NCBI GenBank assembly: GCA_910577675.1
Contig: CAJTOR010000004.1
Coordinates: forward strand, 1 to 64,000
Direction of reading: 5' to 3'
Length of the DNA stretch: 64,000 nt
Source of the DNA: an uncultured Lachnospiraceae bacterium
Lineage (GTDB): Bacteria > Bacillota > Clostridia > Lachnospirales > Lachnospiraceae
Under the pieces are notes generated by a model that worked only from the letters and a program-made list of their open reading frames with translations, was not told where the DNA came from and made no database searches. Shown here piece by piece: positions 32,214 through 39,643 of this stretch. Position numbers and translations under genes: made by a program. Within the stretch, counting starts at the first letter, position 1. Each line of letters starts with the position of its first letter.

Positions 32214-33430
32214 GTATAATTCCCTCCCGCAAAAAAGGCAGAGCCAAGCTCCTCCTTTATTTCATCGGTGTCAAAATACAGGATTTCCACATCCGCGGGC
32301 AGACATTCCCCCACTTCCTGCATCGCTTCCCTCTCGCAGAACAAAAGAGCCGAAAGCCACGCCGACTTGCGCGCCTGCTCCATCAGTAAAAGCCCTTCCC
32401 CCGGTGCTTTATCCGCCGACAAATAAAAAATATTGCTGTACTGATTTTCTCCATATTCTGCCAGAAAGCGCGCCGTCCCATTCACAGGTTTTCTTCCCGC
32501 AGCCTCCCGCAGCAAAAGCCCCACCGTTTCATAGAAATCCTCGGGAGCGGAAATTTTGTGCTTTTCATTCTGTCCGCCTGGCGCATTCCACGCGATATAA
32601 TGAACCTGCCCCTGCGCACTTAATGTCCCCGACAAGGAGAAGAGTGCACAGAGCAGGGCATCCCTGTATTTTAAAAATTCCGCCATATCTTTATGAAAAC
32701 CATAATCCAGAAAAATCAGAACGGAACAATCCACCGGAAGACCAAATTCCTTAACCATAATCTGCCCAAACTTACCTGTAAGTTTCCAGTGGATGCGGTT
32801 AAGCTTATCCCCCGGGTTATAGGTGCGGATATCGAAAAGCTCCGAGGCATCGTCTCCGCCTTTCACACCCGAATAGATCTCCCCCTCCACCATAACATTG
32901 GGATTTGGCTTTACCGGCCTTCCCTCCATGGCATACGCCTCCGGCAGCACGGTTACGCCCCCCTCAAATATCCCGCATTCCACCACGGGAATTTTCTTTG
33001 AAAAAATCTGGAACATATCATAGATTTTTGCCTTCTTCACGGAAAATGCAAACTGCGCGCAGTATTCCGACTCGGCATATAATTCGTATCCGTCCTCCCC
33101 GTCCGGCGAAAATACAAGCTTCTTCTTTTTCCATTTCCCCGTCGCGCAATTTCGATGCAAAAGCCATACCACAACAGCCCCTGCCGGAAGTAGCTGCCTG
33201 CCCTTCACGCGGAAACGAAGGCAGAAAAGCTCCCCTTTTTTTACAACCTGCACCGGAATCTCCACAACGACCTTCATCCTGAAAGTCCCCACACAAAATA
33301 CCAAAAACAGGATTGGAAGGAACACCAGGAGCATATAAAAAAGGATGGCGGTTGCCGGAAACAGATAGAGGTGCATGACCAGCCAGAAAATTGCCAGAAG
33401 ACCGAGATACGCCAATTTACGCTTTATCAT
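32198..33430 (-). CDS. DUF58 domain protein
   Basis: A 410-residue protein. Two N-terminal TM helices (LAYLGLLAIFWLVMHLYLF and the following ILFYMLLVFLPILFLV) are followed by a cytoplasmic part with the DUF58 signature DASELFDIRTYNPGDKLNRI-type block leading into HWKLTGKFGQIMVKEF, then a vWA-like fold (CSVLIFLDYGF). DUF58 proteins accompany MoxR AAA+ ATPases, perhaps as a chaperone-like module for membrane-associated enzymes. The start at 33430 has GGAGG upstream; a longer in-frame version overlaps the moxR end and lacks a site. Overlaps the transglutaminase gene by 16 bp. Confidence 0.9.
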   Translation of the reverse strand: MIKRKLAYLGLLAIFWLVMHLYLFPATAILFYMLLVFLPILFLVFCVGTFRMKVVVEIPVQVVKKGELFCLRFRVKGRQLLPAGAVVVWLLHRNCATGKWKKKKLVFSPDGEDGYELYAESEYCAQFAFSVKKAKIYDMFQIFSKKIPVVECGIFEGGVTVLPEAYAMEGRPVKPNPNVMVEGEIYSGVKGGDDASELFDIRTYNPGDKLNRIHWKLTGKFGQIMVKEFGLPVDCSVLIFLDYGFHKDMAEFLKYRDALLCALFSLSGTLSAQGQVHYIAWNAPGGQNEKHKISAPEDFYETVGLLLREAAGRKPVNGTARFLAEYGENQYSNIFYLSADKAPGEGLLLMEQARKSAWLSALLFCEREAMQEVGECLPADVEILYFDTDEIKEELGSAFFAGGNYTWQGN

Positions 33431-33455
33431 TTTAATCCTCCATGCCGCCTTCCCC

Positions 33456-34403
33456 TTATGCTTTTTTGTGCAGGCGCGGCGCGGAAACCGCCGAAAGGAT
33501 ACCTGCTGCCACATCGTCCATCGTCGTCCGGTTCAGTCTTGCCTTTGGCGCGAGAAGCATCCTGTGCTTTACCACATCGCCAAACACCTTCCTTACATCA
33601 TCCGGTATCACGTAATCGCGCCCCGCCATATAAGCAGCCGCTTTTGCCATATTCGCGAGCGCGATTGTCCCGCGCGGGCTAACACCCAGGGCAAGCATAT
33701 CATTCTCCCTGGTTTTTTGTACCAGCGCCGCAATATAGCTGTACACTGCATCGTGGATATAGGTATTCTCCACCGCCTCCTGCATCAGAAGAAGCTCCTT
33801 CCTTCCAAGAATGTTTTCCACCCGGTCAAGGGGATTTCCCTCCTCCCTGTCCTTCAACATCCCGATCTCGCTCGCAATATCCGGGTAACCCATCGTAAGC
33901 CTTACCATAAAGCGGTCCATCTGTGATTCCGGCAGCATCTGGGTGCCGACCGAACCGATTGGATTCTGCGTTGCAATAACGACAAAGGGGGTGGGGAGCG
34001 GTCTTGTCACACCGTCCACCGTCACATTGCCCTCCTCCATCACCTCAAGCAGCGCTGACTGTGTTTTGGAGGAAGTTCGGTTTATCTCGTCCGCCAGAAA
34101 AAGATTGCACATAATACTGCCCGGGCGGTACTGCATCTTCCCGTCCGCAGTAAGCATCTGGAAACCCACCACATCGCCGGGAAGCACATCCGGGGTAAAC
34201 TGCATCCTGCGGTAATCAAGCTGTAAAACTTTCGATATTGCAAGTGCAAGTGTGGTCTTTCCAACTCCCGGGATATCCTCAATCAGGACATGTCCGCCCG
34301 CCAAAATCGCCATCAGCACCTTCTCAATAATACTGTCCTTCCCGATAATTACCTTTTTTATTTCCACCATAACCCTCTGAAGGTTTTTGTTATATTCCTG
34401 CAT
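33456..34403 (-). CDS. MoxR family AAA+ ATPase
   Basis: A 315-residue AAA+ ATPase. Walker A is at 44-51 (PGVGKTTL), Walker B at 101-106 (LFLADE), sensor 1 is VIATQNP, and the arginine region is near SQMDRFMVRL. The C-terminal lid domain is SPRGTIALANMAKAAAYMAGR-like. MoxR proteins work as maturation or chaperone ATPases for vWA/DUF58 partners. First gene of the three-gene set with DUF58 (26 bp downstream) and the transglutaminase-like protein. The start at 34403 has AAAGAGGAA upstream. It follows the NUDIX terminator, so it probably has its own promoter. Confidence 0.94.
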   Translation of the reverse strand: MQEYNKNLQRVMVEIKKVIIGKDSIIEKVLMAILAGGHVLIEDIPGVGKTTLALAISKVLQLDYRRMQFTPDVLPGDVVGFQMLTADGKMQYRPGSIMCNLFLADEINRTSSKTQSALLEVMEEGNVTVDGVTRPLPTPFVVIATQNPIGSVGTQMLPESQMDRFMVRLTMGYPDIASEIGMLKDREEGNPLDRVENILGRKELLLMQEAVENTYIHDAVYSYIAALVQKTRENDMLALGVSPRGTIALANMAKAAAYMAGRDYVIPDDVRKVFGDVVKHRMLLAPKARLNRTTMDDVAAGILSAVSAPRLHKKA

Positions 34404-34446
34404 CTTTTATTCCTCTTTTCCATATTTCCTCTTACCCCGCACACGC

Positions 34447-34480
34447 AAAAACACTCCGTAAAGCAATCCTTTCGGAGTGT
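34447..34480 (-). terminator. Terminator of the NUDIX gene
   Basis: ACACTCCG (34451-34458) and CGGAGTGT (34473-34480) pair perfectly. On the minus strand the stem is followed by TTTTTG. It separates the NUDIX gene from moxR. Confidence 0.8.
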
Positions 34481-34508
34481 CACTTCTTGCAGATATACTA
34501 TCCATATT

Positions 34509-34997
34509 TTACAGGGTTATCCGAAAACTGTCAAGACTTTTCCCATTCAGTACTGCCCCCTCAAGCAAATCCCCCCTGTAACACAGCTTGAGTGAAAAAA
34601 AATCCCCATCTTCTAAAAGCAGCCTGAGAAATATCTTATCCCCCTCCCAGAGCGGCAGTTTAAATACCTGTTCCTTCCAAACCCACGAAAGATCCCCCTC
34701 GTCACATTCCGTTAGAACCCCCTCAAAACCATCCGCGGTATACAAAAACATATACTCCGCCTCCCGCCCCTCCTGGCAAAAGGTAATGATTCCCCTTATC
34801 CGATACGAGGTAAGCCTAAGACCGCTCTCCTCCAAAACTTCGCGCACCACACAGTCATCCGGGCTCTCGCCGGGAAGGATATGCCCGCCTAAGCCAATCC
34901 ATTTGCCGGCGTTGATATCCTCCTTTTTCTTTACCCGGTGCAGCATCAGATACTGCCCGTCCCGCTCAATATAACAAAGTGTTGTAATCTCCCCCAT
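34509..34997 (-). CDS. NUDIX hydrolase (MutT/8-oxo-dGTP diphosphatase-like)
   Basis: A 162-residue NUDIX protein with the box GGHILPGESPDDCVVREVLEES in its first half (GX5EX7REUXEEXGU pattern), followed by a single beta-rich domain. The relatives with this layout (ITTLCYIERDGQYLMLHR start) are annotated as 8-oxo-dGTP diphosphatases, but substrate assignment by sequence is weak. I use the ATG at 34997 with AGGGG ten bases upstream; an alternative GTG at 35006 exists. It lies 29 bp after thyX on the same strand, which would fit a nucleotide-pool role. Confidence 0.85.
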   Translation of the reverse strand: MGEITTLCYIERDGQYLMLHRVKKKEDINAGKWIGLGGHILPGESPDDCVVREVLEESGLRLTSYRIRGIITFCQEGREAEYMFLYTADGFEGVLTECDEGDLSWVWKEQVFKLPLWEGDKIFLRLLLEDGDFFSLKLCYRGDLLEGAVLNGKSLDSFRITL

Positions 34998-35026
34998 CAC
35001 CGCCACGCCCCTTAATCACTCCTCTT

Positions 35027-35710
35027 CTATTCTGCTTCCTCCCTCCTGCGCGCCCTCCCGCAGGATTTCTTTTCCGTACAATATCCGGCTGCATCACATT
35101 TCGGCATAAAAAGGTGCTCCACCACCCATTCCCACTCCCCCGAATATCCTTTTAGCTCCCGGCACAAATCCGAAAACAGTTCCCTGTATTCCCAGTATGC
35201 CCGCGCGCACATCCGCTGTCTGCTCATATCGACAAGATTGCGCAGATTGCGCCTGTCCACAATCCTTGTCGCCATGCCAAGCGGAAGAAGCATCGCGGAA
35301 TCCTCCCTCGGTATTCCAATTTTTTCCAATTCCTTTAATGATTCCAGAATACCGTCCATCGCGCGCACATAAGCTTTCCTCGCGTCATCATCCTTCGCTA
35401 TGGCGGGCGGTGTGATATAGTCAAATCCCTTCTGGTAATTAATATAGCGCGTGCTCGACTGCAATCTGGTCGGCGCGCCCCCGATATGGGTGTACCACTC
35501 GCGGATCACCCTTGCACTGTATCCGTCGAGGATCATCTCGACATTGACGTATTCAAGTGTCCTGCCATGGTTTGACTTAATGCAGTCCATCCCGCGCCTG
35601 TAGTTTTTTTCTTCATCCTCCGCATCCCCGCCCCAGCACACGCCCGCGCGCCTGCCAATCAATGTGACCGGGTTCTTCGTCGTTTCCGGCAAAATGGTAA
35701 TCTTTCCCAT
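35027..35710 (-). CDS. thyX: FAD-dependent thymidylate synthase
   Basis: A 227-residue flavin-dependent thymidylate synthase that methylates dUMP using methylene-THF and NADPH. The conserved segment reads YSARVIREWYTHIGG then APTRLQSSTRY. The STRY end (86-89) is standard, while the usual RHRxxS centre is replaced by YTHIGG, as in a clostridial subgroup. The C-terminal block RNLRNLVDMSRQRMCARAYW and EYREL matches the family. A Cys cluster (CDAAGYCTEKKSC) closes the protein, as in other clostridial members. The start at 35710 has AGGAGG. It lies 86 bp after nrdD with a hairpin between, so both probably serve dNTP synthesis from one promoter. Confidence 0.88.
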   Translation of the reverse strand: MGKITILPETTKNPVTLIGRRAGVCWGGDAEDEEKNYRRGMDCIKSNHGRTLEYVNVEMILDGYSARVIREWYTHIGGAPTRLQSSTRYINYQKGFDYITPPAIAKDDDARKAYVRAMDGILESLKELEKIGIPREDSAMLLPLGMATRIVDRRNLRNLVDMSRQRMCARAYWEYRELFSDLCRELKGYSGEWEWVVEHLFMPKCDAAGYCTEKKSCGRARRREEAE

Positions 35711-35740
35711 AGCGCCTCCTTTCCCTGGATAAAAGTTGCC

Positions 35741-35765
35741 AAGTCCCGCCATCACGGCGGGACTT
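35741..35765 (-). promoter_or_regulatory. Hairpin between nrdD and thyX
   Basis: AAGTCCCGCC (35741-35750) and GGCGGGACTT (35756-35765) form a perfect 10-bp stem with a 5-nt loop. No U-run follows directly, so it is more likely an RNA-processing or partial termination element than a full terminator. Confidence 0.55.
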
Positions 35766-35796
35766 ACTGACAAAACTCACTGTATTAATTTTAATT

Positions 35797-38169
35797 TTAC
35801 ATTGCCGAAACAAACGCCCTTATTTTGGATGCGTTCGCGTACAGCGAAACAACACCCTCCTGGACTGTAACAAGCGTTGGTGCCTGTTTTATGCCAAGAC
35901 TCTCAACAAGTTTGGCGTTGTTTTCGGCATCAAGTTCCGTGTACTCAATCCCCGAAAGAAAATTCTTTGCCAGGCGGCAGTTCGGACAATTTTTTGTGGT
36001 CACGAGATAAATTCCATCCAAGAGCGCGCAGTCCCCGCCACTTTCAAGATCAAGTGCAATTCCAGGCTGCACCCCATTACCGGCTCTTTCGCTTTCCCAT
36101 TCCGACAGGTCGTAAACTTTCCGGTTTTTATACTCCTGCGCCTTGCCAACATTCCAGTTTTGCACAGGGCGGTAGTAGCCTGTTATGCGGCTGTAAACTT
36201 CTGTTGACGCGCCGCATTTCGGACAGGAATAAATCTCCCCGGACAGATAGCCATGTTCGCGGCAGATCGAGTAGGTCGGCGAAATCGTATAGTAGGGCAG
36301 CTTGTAATTTGTTGCAACCGCACGCACCAGCTTCGCCGCCGCCTGCCAGCCAGGAAGCTTCTCTCCGAGGAAAGCGTGGAACACCGTCCCCGATGTGTAG
36401 AGTGTCTGCAGCTCATCCTGGATATCGAGCGCCGCAAAGATATCTTCCGTATAATCGACCGGGAGATGGGAACTGTTCGTGTAGTACGGCGCATCCCCCT
36501 CCTTCCCGGCAGTTTTAATATTCGGGAAGCGGCTTTTATCATGCTTTGCCAGACGGTAGCTCGTCGATTCCGCCGGCGTTGCCTCAAGGTTATACAGATC
36601 GCCATACTGTTCCTGATAGTCGCTAAGGCGTTCCCTCATATGGTTTAATACCTTTGCAGCAAATTCCTGCGTTGCCCTGTGTGTCATATCCTGCCCGAGG
36701 AAGCGGGCATTTAAACCGACTTCATTCATTCCAACCAGCCCGATTGTGGAAAAATGATTTGAGAATGTGCCAAGGTAGCGCTTTGTATAAGGGTAAAGCC
36801 CTTCGTTTAACAGCTTGGTAATTACCTCCCGCTTTACCTTTAACGAGCGGGCGGAAAGATCCATCATGCGGTCAAGCCGCACAAAAAAATCCCTCTCATC
36901 CGATGCAAGGTAGGCAATGCGCGGCAGGTTTAATGTTACCACGCCGACGGACCCGGTACTCTCCCCGCTGCCAAAAAACCCGCCCGTTTTCCTGCGCAGT
37001 TCCCGAAGGTCAAGACGCAGGCGGCAGCACATGGAACGGACATCGCTCGGTTTCATGTCGCTGTTGATATAATTGGAAAAATATGGAGTCCCATATTTCG
37101 CGGTCATTTCAAACAGCAGGCGGTTATTCTCCGTGTCCGACCAGTCAAAATCTTTTGTGATGGAATAAGTCGGGATCGGGTACTGGAAACCGCGCCCGTT
37201 CGCATCCCCCTCGATCATAATCTCAATAAAGGCTTTGTTGACCATATCCATCTCTTTTTTGCAGTCCTTATATTTAAAGTCCACTTCCCTGCCGCCGACG
37301 ATGCAGTTCAGTTCAGCCAGGTCATCCGGAACAGTCCAGTCAAGTGTGATATTGGAAAATGGTGCCTGTGTCCCCCAGCGGCTCGGCGTGTTCACACCGT
37401 AGACAAAGCACTGGATGCACTGCTTTACATCTTCGTAGGAGAGCCCATCCACCTTTACAAACGGGGCGAGATATGTATCGAAGGAAGAAAATGCCTGCGC
37501 GCCCGCCCACTCGTTCTGCATAATGCCTAAAAAATTGACCATCTGGTTGCAGAGTGTCGAGAGATGTTTGGCCGGGGCTGATGTAATCTTTCCCGGAATT
37601 CCGCCAAGCCCCTCCTTTATCAACTGTTTCAGGGACCAGCCCGCGCAGTACCCGGTCAGCATCGAGAGGTCATGTATATGTATATCCGCGTTCCTGTGCG
37701 CCTGCGCAATCTCCGCATCATAGATTTCTGACAGCCAGTAGTGCGCAGTGATGGAGCCTGAATTGTGCAGGATAAGCCCGCCGACCGAATAGGTCACGGT
37801 GGAATTTTCCTTTACGCGCCAGTCCTCCTCGCGCACATAGCTGTCCACAATCTCCTTATAATCAAGGATGGTCGATTTCATATTGCGCAGCTTCTCGCGG
37901 TTCTTCCGGTACAGAATATAAGCTTTTGCCACATCGGTATAGCCTGACTGCTCCAGGGTATGCTCCACACTATCCTGGATATCCTCAACACTCACCGCGC
38001 CCTCCTTCACCTTGCCCTGGAAATCCGAAGTCACACGCAGCGACAGAAGGTCAATGATATCCGAATTGTACATCTTGTTTGTCGCATCAAACGCTTTTGT
38101 AATTGCCGCACTGATTTTCTTCAAATCAAATTCTGCAATCTCCCCATCTCTTTTTACCACCTGAAACAT
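35797..38169 (-). CDS. nrdD: Anaerobic (class III) ribonucleoside triphosphate reductase with fused redoxin
   Basis: A 790-residue glycyl-radical enzyme that makes dNTPs from NTPs without oxygen. An ATP-cone (1-~95, VVKRDGEIAEFDLKKIS) controls activity. The barrel core includes FQYPIPTYSITKDFDW and MCCRLRLDLRELRRKTGG. The C-terminus has Zn-type Cys/His (C636, H639, C649, C652) and SRITGYYRP with the expected glycyl radical at Gly664. Residues ~715-790 form a thioredoxin-like domain with C728-PN-C731 (TTKNCPNCRLAK), suggesting redoxin rather than formate as reductant. The activase gene nrdG is not adjacent. Start at 38169, GAGGA upstream. Controlled by NrdR-like boxes and a structured leader. 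Confidence 0.95.
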   Translation of the reverse strand: MFQVVKRDGEIAEFDLKKISAAITKAFDATNKMYNSDIIDLLSLRVTSDFQGKVKEGAVSVEDIQDSVEHTLEQSGYTDVAKAYILYRKNREKLRNMKSTILDYKEIVDSYVREEDWRVKENSTVTYSVGGLILHNSGSITAHYWLSEIYDAEIAQAHRNADIHIHDLSMLTGYCAGWSLKQLIKEGLGGIPGKITSAPAKHLSTLCNQMVNFLGIMQNEWAGAQAFSSFDTYLAPFVKVDGLSYEDVKQCIQCFVYGVNTPSRWGTQAPFSNITLDWTVPDDLAELNCIVGGREVDFKYKDCKKEMDMVNKAFIEIMIEGDANGRGFQYPIPTYSITKDFDWSDTENNRLLFEMTAKYGTPYFSNYINSDMKPSDVRSMCCRLRLDLRELRRKTGGFFGSGESTGSVGVVTLNLPRIAYLASDERDFFVRLDRMMDLSARSLKVKREVITKLLNEGLYPYTKRYLGTFSNHFSTIGLVGMNEVGLNARFLGQDMTHRATQEFAAKVLNHMRERLSDYQEQYGDLYNLEATPAESTSYRLAKHDKSRFPNIKTAGKEGDAPYYTNSSHLPVDYTEDIFAALDIQDELQTLYTSGTVFHAFLGEKLPGWQAAAKLVRAVATNYKLPYYTISPTYSICREHGYLSGEIYSCPKCGASTEVYSRITGYYRPVQNWNVGKAQEYKNRKVYDLSEWESERAGNGVQPGIALDLESGGDCALLDGIYLVTTKNCPNCRLAKNFLSGIEYTELDAENNAKLVESLGIKQAPTLVTVQEGVVSLYANASKIRAFVSAM

Positions 38170-38183
38170 AGCATCCTCATTTC

Positions 38184-38240
38184 TGCACTGCCTTTTTTAC
38201 CAACCCACACTGTTTTAGGCAGTGCACAAATACAGTGTGG
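38184..38240 (-). promoter_or_regulatory. Predicted H-type pseudoknot in the nrdD leader
   Basis: Reading the mRNA (minus strand): CCACACTGT (38240-38232), TGCACTGCC (38226-38218), ACAGTGTGG (38213-38205), GGCAGTGCA (38192-38184). First pairs with third and second with fourth, both perfect 9-bp helices, in A-B-A'-B' order. Loops are 5, 4 and 12 nt, and the 12-nt loop ends in a run of A. The last helix ends about five bases before the ribosome site GAGGA. Geometry fits an H-type pseudoknot that could gate translation of nrdD. It matches no riboswitch class I can recall. Not tested by covariation. Confidence 0.5.
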
Positions 38241-38275
38241 ACGGCTCCTTAAATTTAAGAGTCCGCCCACCTTTC

Positions 38276-38304
38276 ATTGTAGCATGTCCCATCCTTTTCG
38301 TCAA
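38276..38304 (-). promoter_or_regulatory. Promoter of nrdD
   Basis: On the minus strand TTGACG (38304-38299), 17 bp, TACAAT (38281-38276). The start is expected near 38269, giving a ~100-nt leader. Confidence 0.85.
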
Positions 38305-38312
38305 GGCTCACT

Positions 38313-38358
38313 ACAGCATATATTTTGTACTTGTGCTTATAACCACAATATCTTGTGG
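38313..38358 (-). promoter_or_regulatory. Two tandem NrdR-box-like operators
   Basis: Box 1 (38343-38358) reads CCACAATATCTTGTGG on the plus strand, and box 2 (38313-38328) reads ACAAAATATATGCTGT on the minus strand. Each matches 13 of 16 positions of the NrdR consensus acaCwAtATaTwGtgt. The centres are 30 bp apart, about three helical turns, as in known NrdR-regulated nrd promoters. They lie just upstream of the nrdD -35 box. The repressor NrdR (ATP-cone protein) is not encoded in the window. Confidence 0.75.
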
Positions 38359-38377
38359 TTTTTTCGACATTCCTCCG

Positions 38378-39628
38378 CTATCCTACAAGGGAGTGGTAAA
38401 GTTCCTTCGGCACGTAGGCACTCACGAATATCCCGTCTTCACGGTACTCCTGCGCCAAAATCTGACCATATTTTCTAACCAGCGCAATCTGCCCGGACTC
38501 ATTGTATAAAAAAACTTTCTCCAACAGTACTTGTTTTTCTTTTAATATCTCCCCGATCTTCTCTAAAAGCTTTTCAACCCCCTCCCCTGTTTTCGCTGAA
38601 ATCCGGACTGCACAATCCGCCCTCCGGTCTTTTATCATCCGGTCAGGGTCTGCTAAGTCCATCTTATTAAAGACAGTGACCACCGTTTTATCCTTGATCC
38701 CAAGCTGGTAAAGTGTTTCATAGACCACATGCATCTGCGTTTCAGCCTCCTCTCCCGAAGCGTCCACCACATGCAATATCAGGTCGCTATATTTCGCCTC
38801 CTCCAATGTGGAGCGGAATGCATCCACAAGGTGGTGCGGCAGCTTGCGGATAAAGCCCACGGTATCCGTTACCAGGATTTCTTCTCCCCCCGCAAGTTTC
38901 AGGTTCCTTGTCGTAGGGTCGAGCGTGGCAAAGAGCATATCCTGCGAGAGCACGCCCGCGCCCGTCAGATAGTTTAAGAGTGTTGATTTTCCCGCATTGG
39001 TATAGCCGACAATCGCAACCACCGGGACGGGGTTTTTACTGCGCAGGCTGCGCGCTACCTCACGGTTTTTCTTTACCTCGGACAGCTCGCGGTTTAGCTG
39101 CGCAATCCTGCTCTTGATAAGCCGCCTGTCCACCTCGAGTTTTTTCTCGCCAGGTCCCCTGGTGCCGATCCCGCCGCCGAGCCTTGACAATGCGTCCCTC
39201 ATACCAATAAGCCTTGTCTGGCGGTATTTTAGCTGCGCAAGTTCCACCTGGATTTTCCCCTCCCTGGTCACCGCGTGCTGCGCAAAAATATCCAGGATCA
39301 GCATCGTGCGGTCCATCACCTTGCAGCCAAGTGCCGCCTCAAGGTTTTTCATCTGGGCGGGGGAGAGCTCGTCATCGCAGATAATCCCGTCCGCGCCAAG
39401 TTCACACACCGCCTGCGACACCTCCTCAATCTTGCCCTTGCCGATGTAAGTGCCCGGGTGCGCACTCTCCCTGTTCTGGATAAAAGTCGCAAGAGTGTCC
39501 GCCTGCGCCGTTTTTGCCAGCTCCATTAATTCCAGAAGGGATTTTTCCGTATCGTCGTCTTCCTGTTCTTTTACACCGACTAAAATTACCTTCTCCCTCT
39601 CCTGTTTCACTTCATATAATTCCGCCAT
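38378..39628 (-). CDS. hflX: GTPase HflX
   Basis: A 416-residue translation-factor-class GTPase that binds 50S and can split stalled ribosomes. The N-terminal HflX domain (1-~185) includes GTYIGKGKIEEV and the loop GGGIGTRGPGE at 151-161. The G domain has the P-loop GYTNAGKST at 208-216, switch 2 DTVGF at 255-259, and NKMD at 321-324. Length and motifs are complete. Last gene of the cysteine desulfurase-mnmA-TPR-hflX run, 15 bp after the TPR gene. The nrdD control region lies just beyond its stop. Confidence 0.96.
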   Translation of the reverse strand: MAELYEVKQEREKVILVGVKEQEDDDTEKSLLELMELAKTAQADTLATFIQNRESAHPGTYIGKGKIEEVSQAVCELGADGIICDDELSPAQMKNLEAALGCKVMDRTMLILDIFAQHAVTREGKIQVELAQLKYRQTRLIGMRDALSRLGGGIGTRGPGEKKLEVDRRLIKSRIAQLNRELSEVKKNREVARSLRSKNPVPVVAIVGYTNAGKSTLLNYLTGAGVLSQDMLFATLDPTTRNLKLAGGEEILVTDTVGFIRKLPHHLVDAFRSTLEEAKYSDLILHVVDASGEEAETQMHVVYETLYQLGIKDKTVVTVFNKMDLADPDRMIKDRRADCAVRISAKTGEGVEKLLEKIGEILKEKQVLLEKVFLYNESGQIALVRKYGQILAQEYREDGIFVSAYVPKELYHSLVG

Positions 39629-39643
39629 ATTCCCTCACCTTCT

